64,000 nt of DNA, taken from the NCBI RefSeq assembly GCF_014529535.1, contig NW_023503501.1, positions 1,246,150 to 1,310,149 on the forward strand, written 5' to 3'. A program made the position numbers and the translations under genes. Source of the DNA: Bradysia coprophila (lineage: Eukaryota > Arthropoda > Insecta > Diptera > Sciaridae). How positions within the stretch are numbered: the stretch's first letter is position 1; every line of letters begins with the position of its first letter. Under the pieces are notes generated by a model that was not told where the DNA came from, did no database searches, and saw only the letters and a list, made by a program, of their open reading frames with translations. Shown here piece after piece: positions 1 to 12,017 of the stretch.

Positions 1-51
1 GTCTTCAAAGTGGATAAAAATGCGGATTTTTGCAAAACGCAAGCATGAAAA

Positions 52-310
52 ATGTTGTATTCACATCGCGGAGAAATAGGAAATTCCATCTTGAGCGAAT
101 CGCTATCCTCTCTTCGCACTGGACCCAAGCTCTCGCACTTTGTGAAATTTCCTATTTTCTCCACTTGGTTAACAAATAACTATTTCACTAGTGCAATTTT
201 ATCCTGGGGAGAGAAAGTGCTGCAGTTTTCTTACTAAAAATGTTATTAGACGAATCGTCAACAAAACAAAATTTTCTCATGGCCAATTGAGTGGAGAAAA
301 TAAGGTAAAT
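52..310. repeat. fold-back family fragment at the window's left edge
   Basis: The sequence resembles the arms of the long hairpin element at 21950-22485: a stretch around 205-300 (gagagaaagtgctgcag, then a run ending in ctcatggccaattgagtgg) matches 22375-22470 with scattered changes. Short open frames here are not gene-like. This is a diverged, possibly partial copy. Confidence 0.45.
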
Positions 311-1445
311 CAAACATATGAAAAACGTCTTTCTGTCAAGAGTGTGGGGGTCGAGGTATTAAAGATTCAGATTATTTTCACTTTTAATTGAAATATTTAC
401 CGTTGAAATCACAGTAATACCCAAAGATATTGGATACATCAAAGAATAACCCAGAGACAATCTTTGACTCAACAATATTAAAAACGAAATGGGCGGGTCA
501 GGCCATAAAAGAAACGATAAGATAAAATTAAGGTTCTTACTACTGGAATTCTTAAAACGGATCCAATGCAAACCGATACACACAGATTTATATGGAACGG
601 TCCAGACAGTGTATTATAGTATATTAGTTTACCGTTTGATGTCACATCAAAAACCACCCGAAATGCTCGTAATATTGTCGTTTATCTACTATTTTATGTT
701 CTATGTTTCATTTTATAAAATTTGTCATTAAATTGTCAGACAGAAAATGATTTATTTCATTGTCTACATGAACTTGCTTCTATCTGAAATATATAACCCA
801 AATATTATCTCTCTGAATTCGAATCGTCTGGATACTTCGGAGTCATTGATCAGAGGAAAAGTTATAATCCCATTTATATTAATGCTAATGTCTTTTGCAT
901 GGCGCATACATAAGGCTAGAGCTGTGCCGGTTGTGGTTTACTAAACGTCCGAATAGTCCGAAGCCCACTAGAATCATATATATATGATTGGGCCGTAGAG
1001 TGACGGGTATAGTCGAAAAAATGTGGAAAAATGAATTTTTTCGAGGGAATTTTTGAATTGTTTTTTTTCTGCAATTATTAGTTGCTAACAGAAAATAGTT
1101 ACCTACCTGACGACCAGTCATTCTACGGCCGGGTAGACCGACTTTGTCTCACTTAGAGGACCACACCTCGGGATGTACTGAATCGATATTCATAAAGAAA
1201 ACCTAATTTAGGCCATACTCGAAAACCTGTTCCCATGCACTTCTTTCGCATCAGCATCTTCTTAAAACAACCAATTTATTTCCTATTTGATTTGCAGTTA
1301 AGGCTGCTCATATCAGCAATAAAGTCCTTGGTGAAATTCGTTCGAGATCTTCCAACACTGTTCTACATTTTCAAATTTTGCGCCAAAATATCATAAACTA
1401 TGAATCGTTCAATTGACTGGTAACATCGATGTCTTTTGAAACTCT
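311..1445. other. intergenic, no gene recognised
   Basis: The stretch is AT-rich with only short open frames lacking recognisable domains. A weak inverted relationship exists between about 985-1010 and 1115-1140 (around cgtagagtgac and cattctacggcc), suggesting another decayed fold-back element. Nothing else is supportable. Confidence 0.4.
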
Positions 1446-1566
1446 GGGCGCCGATTCTCTTGTTACGAATTAGTAACTTGACAGTTATCACCTTACAATT
1501 TGCGGATCGAATGTATGGAATTGACAACTGTCAAGTTAATAATTCTTAACACAAGAATCGGCACCC
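1446..1566. repeat. short fold-back element (about 41-bp arms)
   Basis: The left arm 1446-1486 starts gggcgccgattct and ends acttgacagtt. It is the imperfect inverse of the right arm 1526-1566, which ends gaatcggcaccc. The spacer is about 40 bp. It looks like a small palindromic MITE; no clear target-site duplication was found. Confidence 0.6.
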
Positions 1567-2421
1567 TGATTTATATAAAATTGTGTTTTCTGAAGGTGAG
1601 CAAAACTGTAGATAAATATTTTTCTCGATGTGTGTTCTTTCGATAACAATATGTTTTCTCGGCTGAGGTTTCCGAAGTTGAAAGAACCTACATTCATCAA
1701 GAAACTTTGCGGGTGCTAGAAATTTTACTGGCCATTTATGAAAATTTAGTTTGTTTCGTACTGCCCAAACAGTTTTGTTTAACCGGTTGGACCCGCAAAT
1801 TTCGGCTAGCCCGCACAGCTCTACATCTCAGGCATTGGTGACGATATTTAACAAAAAAGTATGGCAACAATAAATTTTTGAAAAACTTGATGCTATCGAT
1901 GGATAAATTATGTATCGTTTCGCTGTGATTCGCATAAAATTATATACATGATTTTGTTTTGGGGCTATGGACTATAAATATATCTGTATAGTGTTTTATC
2001 CCTTACCGGTACATTTGGTTTACAATTTCTCGACGGTGCAGGTAAAATACAATCGGGTTTTAAATTTTATTAAAATTATAGAGGCAAACATTTTTTAGTT
2101 TTCCTTTTTTTTGTGATTTATTTTTTCAAAGGAAAAAGCTTTTCAATTAACTCTGAAAGAATAAAAAAAGAGGAAAATGCAAAATGTTAAAAAGCTGCAC
2201 TATTTACCGTTTGACGGATATTTGACTAAGTAATTGGGCTTAAATAGGTAATCTGGTTGTGCATTTTTAATTGAATTGGAAATAATGCACAATAAGTGAG
2301 TGCAATGCATCAGGGCACATTATTGGTAATTTCCTGAAATTATTGCGAATTCGGCAATCTTCAGAAATGTCAATATCCCAATAACAGGCGATGTAACGTA
2401 TACCAGAAAATAGTTATTTAA

Positions 2422-2911
2422 TGTGTAGGCATCCTGTACGTTGTATTTACATTGTCTGCGATGAGAATGTAAACGAAACATGTTAGGTTTTTCGATGATT
2501 TACATGCTTTGCGCAATCATTTACATGTGTTGGTCGGAAATTTTTCGATGATTTTGTTTATGTTTTCACTTCTCACAAACCACGATATAAATTGGCAAAA
2601 CACAGGCAAAACTATTTTTTGGTACACGTGCCATCGATACAATTAATAAAACACTAAAATCACAACTGAAATTATAATTTGAAACAACAAAATCAAAAAT
2701 TTTGTATTAACTGAAACTGAGAATGACAACAACAAAGAAGTCAATTAAATATAGCCGAAATGGCGTGCACAACCGATGCCTACTAAATGAAAATGAAATT
2801 TTAGTTCAAAATGGTTAGAAGTGGAAAGGTTCCGAAATGCAGTTTTACGCAAAATTGTTTCGTTGTTTTCATCTTAGACAATGTAAATACAACGCACAGG
2901 ATGCCTACACA
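2422..2911. mobile_element. TTAA-flanked MITE with 37-bp terminal inverted repeats
   Basis: The element begins TGTGTAGGCATCCTG and ends with the inverse. The inverted repeats match over about 37 bp with one mismatch and continue imperfectly inward. TTAA lies directly outside both ends (2418-2421 and 2912-2915), the duplication signature of piggyBac-type transposons. It is 490 bp with no transposase frame, so non-autonomous. Assignment to piggyBac rests on the TTAA sites alone. Confidence 0.65.
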
Positions 2912-2921
2912 TTAAAGAACA

Positions 2922-3041
2922 GTACAGAAGAGACTATGTGAATGAGTAATACATGTGTGCGAAATTAGGCGGTTCGCCTTCGGCTCACACGCCACAAACA
3001 TCGCACACATGTATTACTCATTTACATAGGCTCTGCTGTAA
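2922..3041. repeat. perfect-loop hairpin element
   Basis: The arm at about 2923-2962, containing gagtaatacatgtgtgcga, is inverted at 3001-3040. The spacer of about 38 bp contains a small GC-rich second hairpin (ggcggttcgccttcggctc). This is a compact palindromic MITE-like repeat. Confidence 0.6.
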
Positions 3042-3233
3042 TCTACTATTACGTCGTCATGGTTCAAAAAGTATCAAAAATATTTTGTACACAATTTACC
3101 GACTTCTGTTAGTGGTTTTAGTGGTTTAAAAAATCGGGAAAGTATTCAATTTTCCATACATTTTCCAATTTACATACCACGTCGAAAAATATTGTAGAAA
3201 ATATTGTTGGTATCGTCTTTGTAGACTCAATAT

Positions 3234-3400
3234 TTCGGTCGGAGAAAGATAGATTTCGGTTTTTTTTTAGAGAGATATCATCATTTCTCTAATTCTCTCA
3301 ATTGCCACTTGAAATAACATGCGAAATGAGAGAATACAGAAAAACGATGAAAACGATGATATCTCTTAAAATCCCGAAATCTATGTTTCTCCGACTGAAA
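3234..3400. repeat. fold-back element with about 45-bp arms
   Basis: The left arm 3234-3282 (ttcggtcggagaaagatag, continuing to agagatatcatca) is inverted at about 3356-3400 (tgatatctctt through ctccgactgaa). An open frame across it is a by-product of the repeat. Confidence 0.6.
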
Positions 3401-3766
3401 AACGGTTTCCATACAAACGAGTTCGTAAATACTTACGGAAGCGTGCAAGGGGGTCAGGAAATGCCCTCTCTAGCAACAAACTTCATTTATTAAGATGGTA
3501 AAGACGTTTGTGCCACCGAGAATTGAAATACGACGGATTTCAATATCGATAACTAGATTGAAATGTCCAAAATTACAACACCCGTTTTCATGGCTTATTA
3601 CAACACTCAAACCAGTGTTGAAATGAAATTCGTATGAGTTATTACAGCATTCGTTTTAAAAAAATGCAAAGCAACGTGATCGATCAAATTCGAAGAGTGA
3701 TTGTTTACAATGAAAATTCTGAATTTTTGTGCATTTGTCTATTTCAATTCTAGGTTGGCACAAAGC

Positions 3767-3840
3767 ATGATGTGTTACACGTATTGTAATGAGATTTTTT
3801 CAGCACACGACCCAACATTACAATACTTGTAACACAACAT
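3767..3840. repeat. short inverted repeat
   Basis: The arm catgatgtgttacacg through tattgtaatg (3767-3791) is inverted at 3815-3840 with a 23-bp spacer. Another minor hairpin lies nearby at 3590-3650. Confidence 0.5.
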
Positions 3841-5776
3841 ACTATTGTGAAACTCTGTTACTTGTTTACGATATGTGAGTCTGTTCAGTTTAAGCCTTAT
3901 GAAGAAGCAGGGTTTCTCAAACTTATTTTACACCCTAATTCAATATTTTAAGAGAGTTTGTTTGCAAGAGAGAGTATGGGTTCAGGCGAAATTTGGGCAT
4001 TTTGGCGAATTTTGTATTTTGAAGTTTTTCGAAATTCAAGGAGTCTATCACTCCACACTTTCCTCTAGGTTCCAAGTTAGATATTGCGTATAATATAGCA
4101 AATGTCCCCCCTCTCTTTGATAGTTTTTAATTTTTTGAACAGCTTATGTGAAATAGTTTTTTCAGAGGTAAGTACCCTGACTGCAAAGAGTATTATTGAC
4201 TGTCTGCATTCATTTGGCTTGTTGGGCGCAAAGGAAATTAGAAAGCCAATAAAGTCAATTTAAACAAAGGAAATTGGTCATTATTTTATATCGGCAAGTC
4301 TGTCTTTTCCCGCCTCACGAACTTAGCTCGCAATTGCAATTGCAAATTATTGAACAAGCAGTGCCATCGGGCATGTAAAAAATTCTATCAGACATTACAC
4401 TTTCCAGCTTGAAAAGATTCAACTTCAACACCAATGGCCGTTTTTATGTTGTCCCAGCATCCAAACAAATCCACATAACCTTTACTTTCTATATTTGAGG
4501 TGTTGAAGACCTATCCAAAAATAAATATAGTCTCTACACGAGACGTTTGACTAAAACTCTTGCGGCACTTTCTTTATACAATACGCTTTCCCTATCTATC
4601 CAAACGAAATCGATATAATATGAAAAAAAGGAAAATGCACAGTGTACTACACTGTTAATGACCCCCCGAATGACCATCAATAACCTTGATACTTGACCAT
4701 AATACACAATCTAAAACGAATTCAAGCGTCACATCAAATGGTTTTCAATAAGAAAATTTATCTCTTGAAAACAAAATCACATAAACTATTGAAATTGGTT
4801 CACTTATCATCCAACTTTATCGAATGTCGGACATGTATCCACAATATAAAATATAAATATTATCGAGAGACATGTAACGATTTTTCTCTTAAAAAAAAAC
4901 CCCGACCATAGAGAAATCGTTGGATCTTCTGAATTATTTCCCAAGTAAAGTTTTTCCTCTACGGTTTTCTTCGAGTTTTCTATACTGCTGGCAACATCAT
5001 AATACGATAATATTGCTGTGTGTTTGTAACAAAAACATCTTTTAGTTCAGATATAGTTAGTATGTCAAAATATCGTCGTCAATATTTTATGCTCGTTTAA
5101 ACTGCATTTTCAATGTTTTATGAGTACATTCTGAAGCACACATCCAATAATAACGGTCTAATTTGGTTGTTGTATAAAGCTATTATGTTCTCGGAAAATT
5201 TCCAACACACATAAATGTCTGCATTAAGCAAGTAATCCGATGTTTAAGTTCATTCGATGTTCTCCTCACAGCATACAGATTAAGTGTTAAATATTTGTCA
5301 ATTAAAATCGCTGGCTTCACAATTTTCAGTTTATAAGTGCAGAAAATTCATTCCATACACGAGCAAGCGATTGTGCAATCAGATGAATATTAGCGACGTG
5401 TACGGCATTCGAATGTCTCGAGGCAAAACTCTCGCACATTAATAAATATTCAGACTAATACATAATCTATCGGTTGTTTTCCTAGAATCGGATTAATTTG
5501 CTGTGACGGGCTTTGTGTAGAGAATTTGTTTAGGGAAATGTGGGGGTGCTTAACTAGTTGCCTATTCATATTTTCCCGTCAAAAAGGAATCAATTAATTG
5601 AAGGTGATATTTGGCGTCGAAAAATTAGAATTTTCCTGGTATCTCTTGTACATATATTAGTAGAAAATTCTCGTGACGGTTTTGGTGGAAATTGCTGAAA
5701 ATTTCTAGATAGTTATTTGACCGCTAACAGATAGGTATATATTTGTATTAAGGTAGGCTTGCTCTGACTCCAGGGA
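3841..5776. other. intergenic, no gene recognised
   Basis: Open frames here are short and low-complexity. The motif tttgcaagagagagtatg at about 3961 recurs in variants near 3460, 48860, 49070, 60960 and 61120, so a dispersed repeat end is present. I see no gene. Confidence 0.4.
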
Positions 5777-7048
5777 ATGTGGGATATTGGGCTAATGAGA
5801 TGTTTTTCTGGTCCGGAAGGCTTAAATATTGAACCCGTATCTTTTTATCTCTTTTTCGGAATTATTTTTCTTTGTTTTCTGTTCAACAAAATCAAAAAGG
5901 GTAACCCAATGCCTCAATCATTCCGCGAAAGTTTCCTTCTACCGTTCTATAAGAACAAAGGAGACTCAAGGAAATGCACAAACCACACAATGAAAACCTG
6001 GGAAAGAGTGATTAGCAATCGCTTGATGAAAATTGTATTCCCAAAGATCAATCTGCTCCAATGTGGATTTGTCCCTGGCAAGTGAACAGTCGATGCCATC
6101 CCAGCCATGAGTATACTCGTAGAAAAATTTAGAGACGCAGCAAAGGACCTTCATATGATCTTTATCTATCTGGAAAATGCTTTTGACAGAATACCACGTG
6201 ATCTGATTTGGACCGCACTACGTTGGCATGGAGTGCCAGAGCAGTACGTGCAAATCATAATGGACAAAGATGTAACCACTAAGATTAGATGCACAGCTGG
6301 AACTTCCACTCCTTTCTCTGTACTACTTGGAGTACACCAAGGCAGCGTACTCAGCCCACTGCTCTTCATTATTGTCATTAACTTTCTTACATCCAAAGTA
6401 ATGCAAGAACTTTTGTTGAGTGTACTATTCGCTTGGCCTAGCTTAAGTGGCGAGAAAATTCAGAAGTATTGTGCGAATACGCCTGTCCACCAAAACTCAA
6501 GGGAAAAATCTACACAACAGACGACCCGCGTTAGCCTATGGATCAAAGTGCTGGACTATGTATGAAAAGTTTGGAAGAGATCTGACAACAGCAGAGATGA
6601 AAATGTGCCGTATGTCCCTTGGCGTCACAAAATTAGATCACATCAAAAGTCAACATATTCGAGGCTCATTGAACATAAAAGAAAGCATCGTCGAAAAAGT
6701 TACAAATGAGAGAAACGACTGATTCGCTCAAGTCGATTCTTACGAGAACAATATCGCAAGAAAAAGTGTTTCGATGGACATCCCTCAAGTGCGTAGAAGG
6801 GGAAGGCCAAAGAACAGTTGGGCTGTCCAAATGCGCCAACAACAACAGCGATTCGGGTTAACGGATGAAAAGAAGAGCAGAATTACGAACTTGAGAGCCG
6901 TAACTCGATCAATGAGAATGTACATACAACCATAAAGCTAAAATTAAAATATTTAACGCTGACCCTGAAAGCTAAAATAGCTCAAAATCAGGAAGGTTTT
7001 TGCACACATTAGTCGTATGCCAAAATAAAAGCGAGGAAGAAGAAGAAG
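5777..7048 (+). mobile_element. dead LINE (RTE-like) reverse-transcriptase remnant
   Basis: Translated pieces in several frames match the C-terminal half of a LINE reverse transcriptase. About 5905-6085 holds the fingers region (FRESFLLPFYKNKGD, then FVPGK and a stop). About 6135-6400 holds KDLHMIFIYLENAFDRIPRD and GVHQGSVLSPLLF, RT palm motifs. About 6505-6930 reads ALAYGSKCWTMYEK and RRRGRPKNSW, typical of the tail. The catalytic FADD box expected after SVLF is replaced by an AWPS-like stretch at about 6430, and stops and frame changes interrupt the frame. The copy ends in a GAA-rich tail near 7040. It is 5'-truncated and cannot be active. The exact LINE clade is uncertain. Confidence 0.8.
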
Positions 7049-7906
7049 GGCCTATTTTAGGCAATTAAATTCATGAATACATTTTGTAACAATGGTCAAT
7101 AGCTGTACTTCCGTTTTACAACTTGTAAAAAAACATTTTTTTCACAACAAGTAGGAAATTACATTTTCTCGGATGACTTGTGGTCCTTGCTTCGGCCACA
7201 AATAACACCCTCACAATGAAATTTCCCACTTTAATTTTCCTCGTTGAACCAATAGCTTCTTGACTGAATCTTAGCCACTGAAGTGACATTTCATGCACAG
7301 TCAAGACGAATTTTTAAAGTACAAACAAAAACCTATTTGACAACGGCGGACATAAGTTAGACTACTTATGATAAAATTTCAAGAGATGGAAGAATGTAGT
7401 CTGATTACTCAAGGATGCTATAACAAAAAATTATTAACCATTTTGGAGACCTGAACAAGGTTCCACAATAATTTTTGATTTTCAACCTTAGGAGAGCAGT
7501 GGAGAACTGATTTGGGTTGACTACTGACTGGTGGCACAGAGTGTTTTCAACAACAAAAAAATTGCGATTAGCAGCAGGGTCGTTAATTTGCAGTTCTAAT
7601 TAGAAAATGTATTTCGTTCATTTCCCGAAAATCGCAATTTTTGAACTTCAACGAGTCTCCACCGGATTCACTTGCATCTGTGGAACCATCTGTTTGTTTT
7701 TTACCATCATTGCTATCAGATTTGCAATTGCAACCCAAATCAATTCTATTTCTATACCACTCTCTCTACACCCGTTGGTACCGTGGATTCCGCTGCAAAA
7801 AATGGTGCAGGGGAAAATCAAAAAATTTTGTTGAACCTTGTACAGGGCTCCAAACAAATACAGTAGCTGGTACATTGAAATATGGACGATGTACTTACTC
7901 AAAACA
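7049..7906. other. intergenic, no gene recognised
   Basis: No domain is recognisable. A long stop-free minus-strand frame covers 7648-8223, but its translation is rich in Ser/Tyr/Val and overlaps the tandem duplication at 7908-8035. I treat it as chance. Confidence 0.35.
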
Positions 7907-7907
7907 T

Positions 7908-8035
7908 ACTGTACGAACAGGTCCGCATATCGTATTGTGCCGTATAGTATGCAACTGTAGACTGAGTAAACATAAGATGTACTGTACGAACAGGTCCGCA
8001 TAACGTAATGTGCCGTATGCAACTGTAGACTGAGT
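7908..8035. repeat. tandem duplication of a 55-60-bp unit
   Basis: The copies are 7908-7967 and 7981-8035. Both start actgtacgaacaggtccgca and end ctgtagactgagt, differing by a few bases and a 5-bp indel. Confidence 0.75.
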
Positions 8036-9999
8036 CGATAAAATAAAGCTGTGAGTGGTACTACTGTACTCACTACGACTACTACACTCAATGTTTCTAA
8101 TAGGTACGTTCGTTCTGAGTAGCAATTCGTCGACGTTGGCAATATCGTTAAAAATAATTGTATAGTTTGATAAGACACACTCAGTTCAGAAACCCGATGA
8201 GAAACAATAAATAAATTCGACAAAAGCCATCAAAAAGTTTAATCCAACCAATTTAATATTCAAAAGTCTCTCCGAAAAAGTCATTACCAAAAATACAATT
8301 AAATTTTCCCGGTTTTCCACAGTTATTCTATTTAACTATGTAACATTTTACTTAAAATCCTTAAAAGCTTATACGACGATCCGAAATGATTTTCTGTAAT
8401 ATTATATTGTGTGTAATGCGATGGGTGAAAAATATTTCAAGGAAATGATTTCGCCATTTCAACAATTTTACGTTTTCCAAGTGTGGTAATATCGTGAGAA
8501 TTTCCACACAAATTTTCTACATTATTGTATAACCGAAATGTATACAAGGCGAAGAAGATGAAGATGAAAAAAAATCATTTTGCTTTTTAGCTTTTCTCTA
8601 TTATATTATTGTTAAACTTATGCAGAAGATTTTTTTTTTTTGAAGAAACTTCAACGTTATATAACCTTTTCGCTTTTCTATCACGGATCTCAATGTAATG
8701 CTAGCAGATACTTACTACTCAAATATGGGGTGGCTGCTTTATTTTAATACATTTAGATGCTTTTCGACAGAATTGTTGTTGCTGTTGTAGTATAAGACAG
8801 GGAAATCATAGAAGGAAATTCAATCATTTTGCGGTAAGGCAAATGAAATTAGTTCAGGGAATTTATACGAAAATCTACGGAGGAATCGTATGAATTGCAA
8901 GTCGTAAATAGCGCACGTTTTTAGACGAACAACATAACATGTTACTGGGAATGTTTAGCGTATAATGAATATACTGGAGCAAAACTGTAGTAAATCGTCG
9001 GCCTCAAACTTGTTCTTTCGAACAGCCCTAATGTTTATTTACGACTTTGTTTTGTATACTACTAGGATTGCAAAGAAACTGAATCAAATAATCAAACAAA
9101 AAACTCGACAAAAGTTAAATAAACTGTTAGTGTCACAGGTAGGTGGTATGAGGCAAATAATACTGTGCGTGCAGTGGAAATAATAAAAGTTTTTGTTCTT
9201 TTTCTATAGCTCTGGCACGTGTAAAAAGGGTACGATGAAGAAAAACGAAAAGAAAACTTTACAGAAAGTAAACCTTCTGATTAACTAATCCAAATTTCTG
9301 AACTTTGATAGTATATGCATCCGGGACTGAACCATAAAAAAACTCGGAGGTAAAGTTTTAGAAACTGCTAAAGATATGAAACGATAATTGCAAGGCTTTT
9401 CAGAAAAATACAATTTTATTTGGATTTTAATGCATAAGCCATAAGTTGTACTCTAAGTAGAGTAGTGACACTGGACACTTGGACACAGTGTATATGTCAA
9501 TTTTGGCACTGAAAAATGTGGAAAAAAGTTTCATCTCTTGCTGTCACTACGATCTAGGATCAGTCACACTTGCGATCAAATGTAACAACACATCTAACAA
9601 CATCTTAACGAGTGTCTCGGTGTACTAGCTTAACTAAATGTTCACCACACTTAGTGCCATATTTTTGGCGGAGACATTCTTCAAATCGATTTTGTCATGA
9701 AGGTTCCTTATTGTGCAAATGTACGATAGGATAAGATGGGCAGAAAAGCTGATTCACTCCAAGCACCTTAGCCACAATTTGGCATGTTGTGCATACCCAT
9801 AAATTTAAGAGATTTTACGATTGTAAATCGTATGATTCATCTATTCATCTATAGGTGTCGCTAGTAGTTGATATCTTTGAATCACGCTTGTGACTTTTGC
9901 ATGTGTATTTTGGGTTGGCTTAGTGACATATTCTACAGTCGATAGAGGAGACTGGTGTTAACTGACAGTAGAGACTAGCCGTTTACGATTAGGAAAAAC
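8036..9999. other. intergenic, no gene recognised
   Basis: The stretch contains poly-T runs (around 8628) and short unremarkable open frames. I recognise no gene or strong repeat. Confidence 0.35.
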
Positions 10000-10199
10000 C
10001 AAGGTAAATTTAGTGTGAAGGCTATGTCATATATAACCAAATCAGGTGGCACGATAGTTCAACACACACGCCATCTCCTCTTTTCGTTTAAAACAAAAAA
10101 TGGAAAAGAAAATCGGGCCAAGTGTTGTGAGATAGCTAAAATATTTATGAGCTAGGCTGCTCGTCTGAGTGGCACTACCTCCACAATATATTTACCTTG
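10000..10199 (-). mobile_element. MITE copy 1, CAAGGTAAAT family
   Basis: It starts CAAGGTAAATTTAGTG and ends with the inverse (atatttaccttg). The 7-mer GAAAAAC abuts both ends (9993-9999, 10200-10206), consistent with a target-site duplication. The interior matches the reverse complement of 11406-11675 (shared ggaaaagaaaatcgggcc region), so the two copies lie in opposite orientation. It has no coding capacity. Confidence 0.7.
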
Positions 10200-10205
10200 G
10201 AAAAA

Positions 10206-10283
10206 CCCATGTCTGACACGGGAGTCGAACCCGTGACATATATGGCGCGAGTCCATCAATCTGTCGATTGAGCTACTTAGACC
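10206..10283 (-). repeat. tRNA-like sequence (SINE head or tRNA pseudogene)
   Basis: On the minus strand there is a Pol III A-box-like TAGCTCAATCGACAG and a perfect B box GGTTCGACTCC. The T arm is well formed (ACGGG/CCCGT). The acceptor stem pairs only partly (GTCT with AGAC, then mismatches). The D stem is abnormal and position 33 of the anticodon loop is not T. A functional tRNA is therefore unlikely; a tRNA-derived SINE head or a tRNA pseudogene fits better. It sits directly beside the MITE at 10000-10199. Confidence 0.6.
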
Positions 10284-10782
10284 TCCATTTGTCAGTGTAA
10301 GTGTTATTACCTTTGGTTCTTTTACTGCGAGTGGACGAGATTGTTATAATGTTTTTCGTGGTAAATTCTTAAATAGGACATCATAGTTGGGTCTGTAACG
10401 CAGTATATAAGAAGAATTTTGAAGTTCTGACAAAATATGAAACATTGGTCTCATTATTTTAGCTTTTATTGTGAGAAATGCATAAAAATCCATAATTTTT
10501 GTGCTTTCAACATTCCTAATTAAAATGAACTTTTTGTACCTTGTCTGTACGAATTACGTCCTTACTTTGCCAAAAGTGAGGGTTGCAAGGGCTGCGATAA
10601 CACAAGGGAAAATGCAAAGGTCCAAACAATTTGTGACTGTTCTTCGAACTTTTTAGAATCGTCCACCATTTTCCAATACATTTAACGTCGCGTGTAGCAC
10701 GTGGACAGAGTAACATTCATAATTCGTTGTTTTGATCTGGTATCATTGATATCAATTTCGATCAATTTTTGGAGGTGTCAAT
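10284..10782. other. intergenic, no gene recognised
   Basis: No recognisable coding or structural signal, apart from possible SINE body or flank next to the tRNA-like head. Confidence 0.3.
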
Positions 10783-11140
10783 GTGAACGGCAACTGGAGA
10801 ACAAGATACAACCATGAGCTGTATCAGCTTTACAAGGAGCCTGATATAGTCAAATTCATCAAAATCAATCGATTAAGATGGCTCGGTCATGTACAAAGAA
10901 TGAACGAGGAACGTGTACATACCACTGAAACTGCTAAATACAAATCCCGATGGAAGACGCAGACCAGAAAGACCAAGAGCGAGACGGAAAGATGCAATTG
11001 AGTCTGACCTAAAAGTACTAAGAGTGAGCGACTGGAGAACGTTGGCGCGAAATAGGTCCGATTGGAGGAGATTGCTGGAAGAGGCCAAAACCAATAGTAG
11101 GTTGTAGTACCCGCCTAAGTAAGTAAGTAAGTAAGTAAGT
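10783..11140 (+). mobile_element. 3' end of a LINE with (AAGT)n tail
   Basis: Two frames together give a LINE C-terminal tail: about 10795-10910 reads ELYQLYKEPDIVKFIKINRL then RWLGHVQRM. After a frame change, 10925-11105 reads PDGRRRPERPR and DWRTLARNRSDWRRLLEEAK. It ends in a stop, then a TAAG tetranucleotide tail (11116-11140), the simple 3' repeat typical of such elements. Only the last few hundred bases remain and they are frameshifted, so it is inert. It differs in sequence from the copy at 5777-7048. Confidence 0.8.
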
Positions 11141-11405
11141 ATGATTGATATGAGTGGTTTTTATTGCAGGGGCGTCAGTAGAATTTAGACATGAATCAGT
11201 TTCACCTAATTCACTGACATATATTAAAGTACTCATATTCTCATGAAAATTAGAAAAACGCGTAAATTTCAAAAACATTTTTGTACTCGCACACTCGTAT
11301 AAACCCGTACGAGCAGTTTTGTTTGTATAAGTCTACCAGCTGAAAAAAAAGCTGAAACAAATTCAAGTTTAAATTTCACTGGCGCCCCCTGTAATTCATT
11401 TAAAC

Positions 11406-11675
11406 CAAGGTAAATATAGTGAGGAGGTAATGTCATTCAAACGCGCGGCCTAGCACATAAGTTCGATGCCAATGACATCTTTTTTTAAAATGGTTGACTA
11501 CGATTTACTTGTATTTCACAAAAATATTTTCGCTATCTCACTACAGATGGCCCGACTTTCTATTCCATTTTTTGCTTTCAACGAAGGGATGAGATGGCGT
11601 TTGTATCGAACTTTCGTGCCATCGCACATCTGATTCGGTTATATATGGCATTACCTCCTCACTATATTTACCTTG
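11406..11675 (+). mobile_element. MITE copy 2 with perfect 27-bp TIRs, CAAGGTAAAT family
   Basis: The left TIR 11406-11432 is an exact inverse of 11649-11675 (begins CAAGGTAAATATAGTGAGG). Flanking octamers ATTTAAAC (11398-11405) and ATTTATAC (11676-11683) match 7 of 8, an 8-bp duplication suggestive of hAT-type insertion. The 270-bp element has no transposase. Confidence 0.75.
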
Positions 11676-12017
11676 ATTTATACAAGTGAGAAACAAGAGC
11701 ATAAAAGTTCGCAGCAGTGAAAGTGACTACGATTCTATGTTTTTCAAATGCAGTCGAAATTTATTCAAAGGTTTAAATGTTTTACGGTCAAACATTTACG
11801 AGAACTTATAACAATCATCAGCTTGTCGAATTAACCTTACTTTGTACAGAAACTTGGTTAAGTAGTCGAATAGAAAGCACATTTAGTAGCAAAAAAGAAT
11901 TGTATTTTCTCCCATTAGAGAGTACTTTATAGTGTTCACAAGGTTTTCCAGAATGCATTTGTTCGATTTGCTTTACGTAAAATTTTACAAATTTTGTTCA
12001 GAAATTGTGCAAAAGCT

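Noticed and set aside
7648-8223. 191-codon minus-strand open frame
   Set aside because: No recognisable domain, overlaps a tandem DNA duplication, odd composition and no splice or start context. Probably chance, though RNA evidence could overturn this.
10206-10283. Functional tRNA gene
   Set aside because: Acceptor and D stems are defective and the anticodon loop is abnormal; a SINE head or pseudogene fits better.
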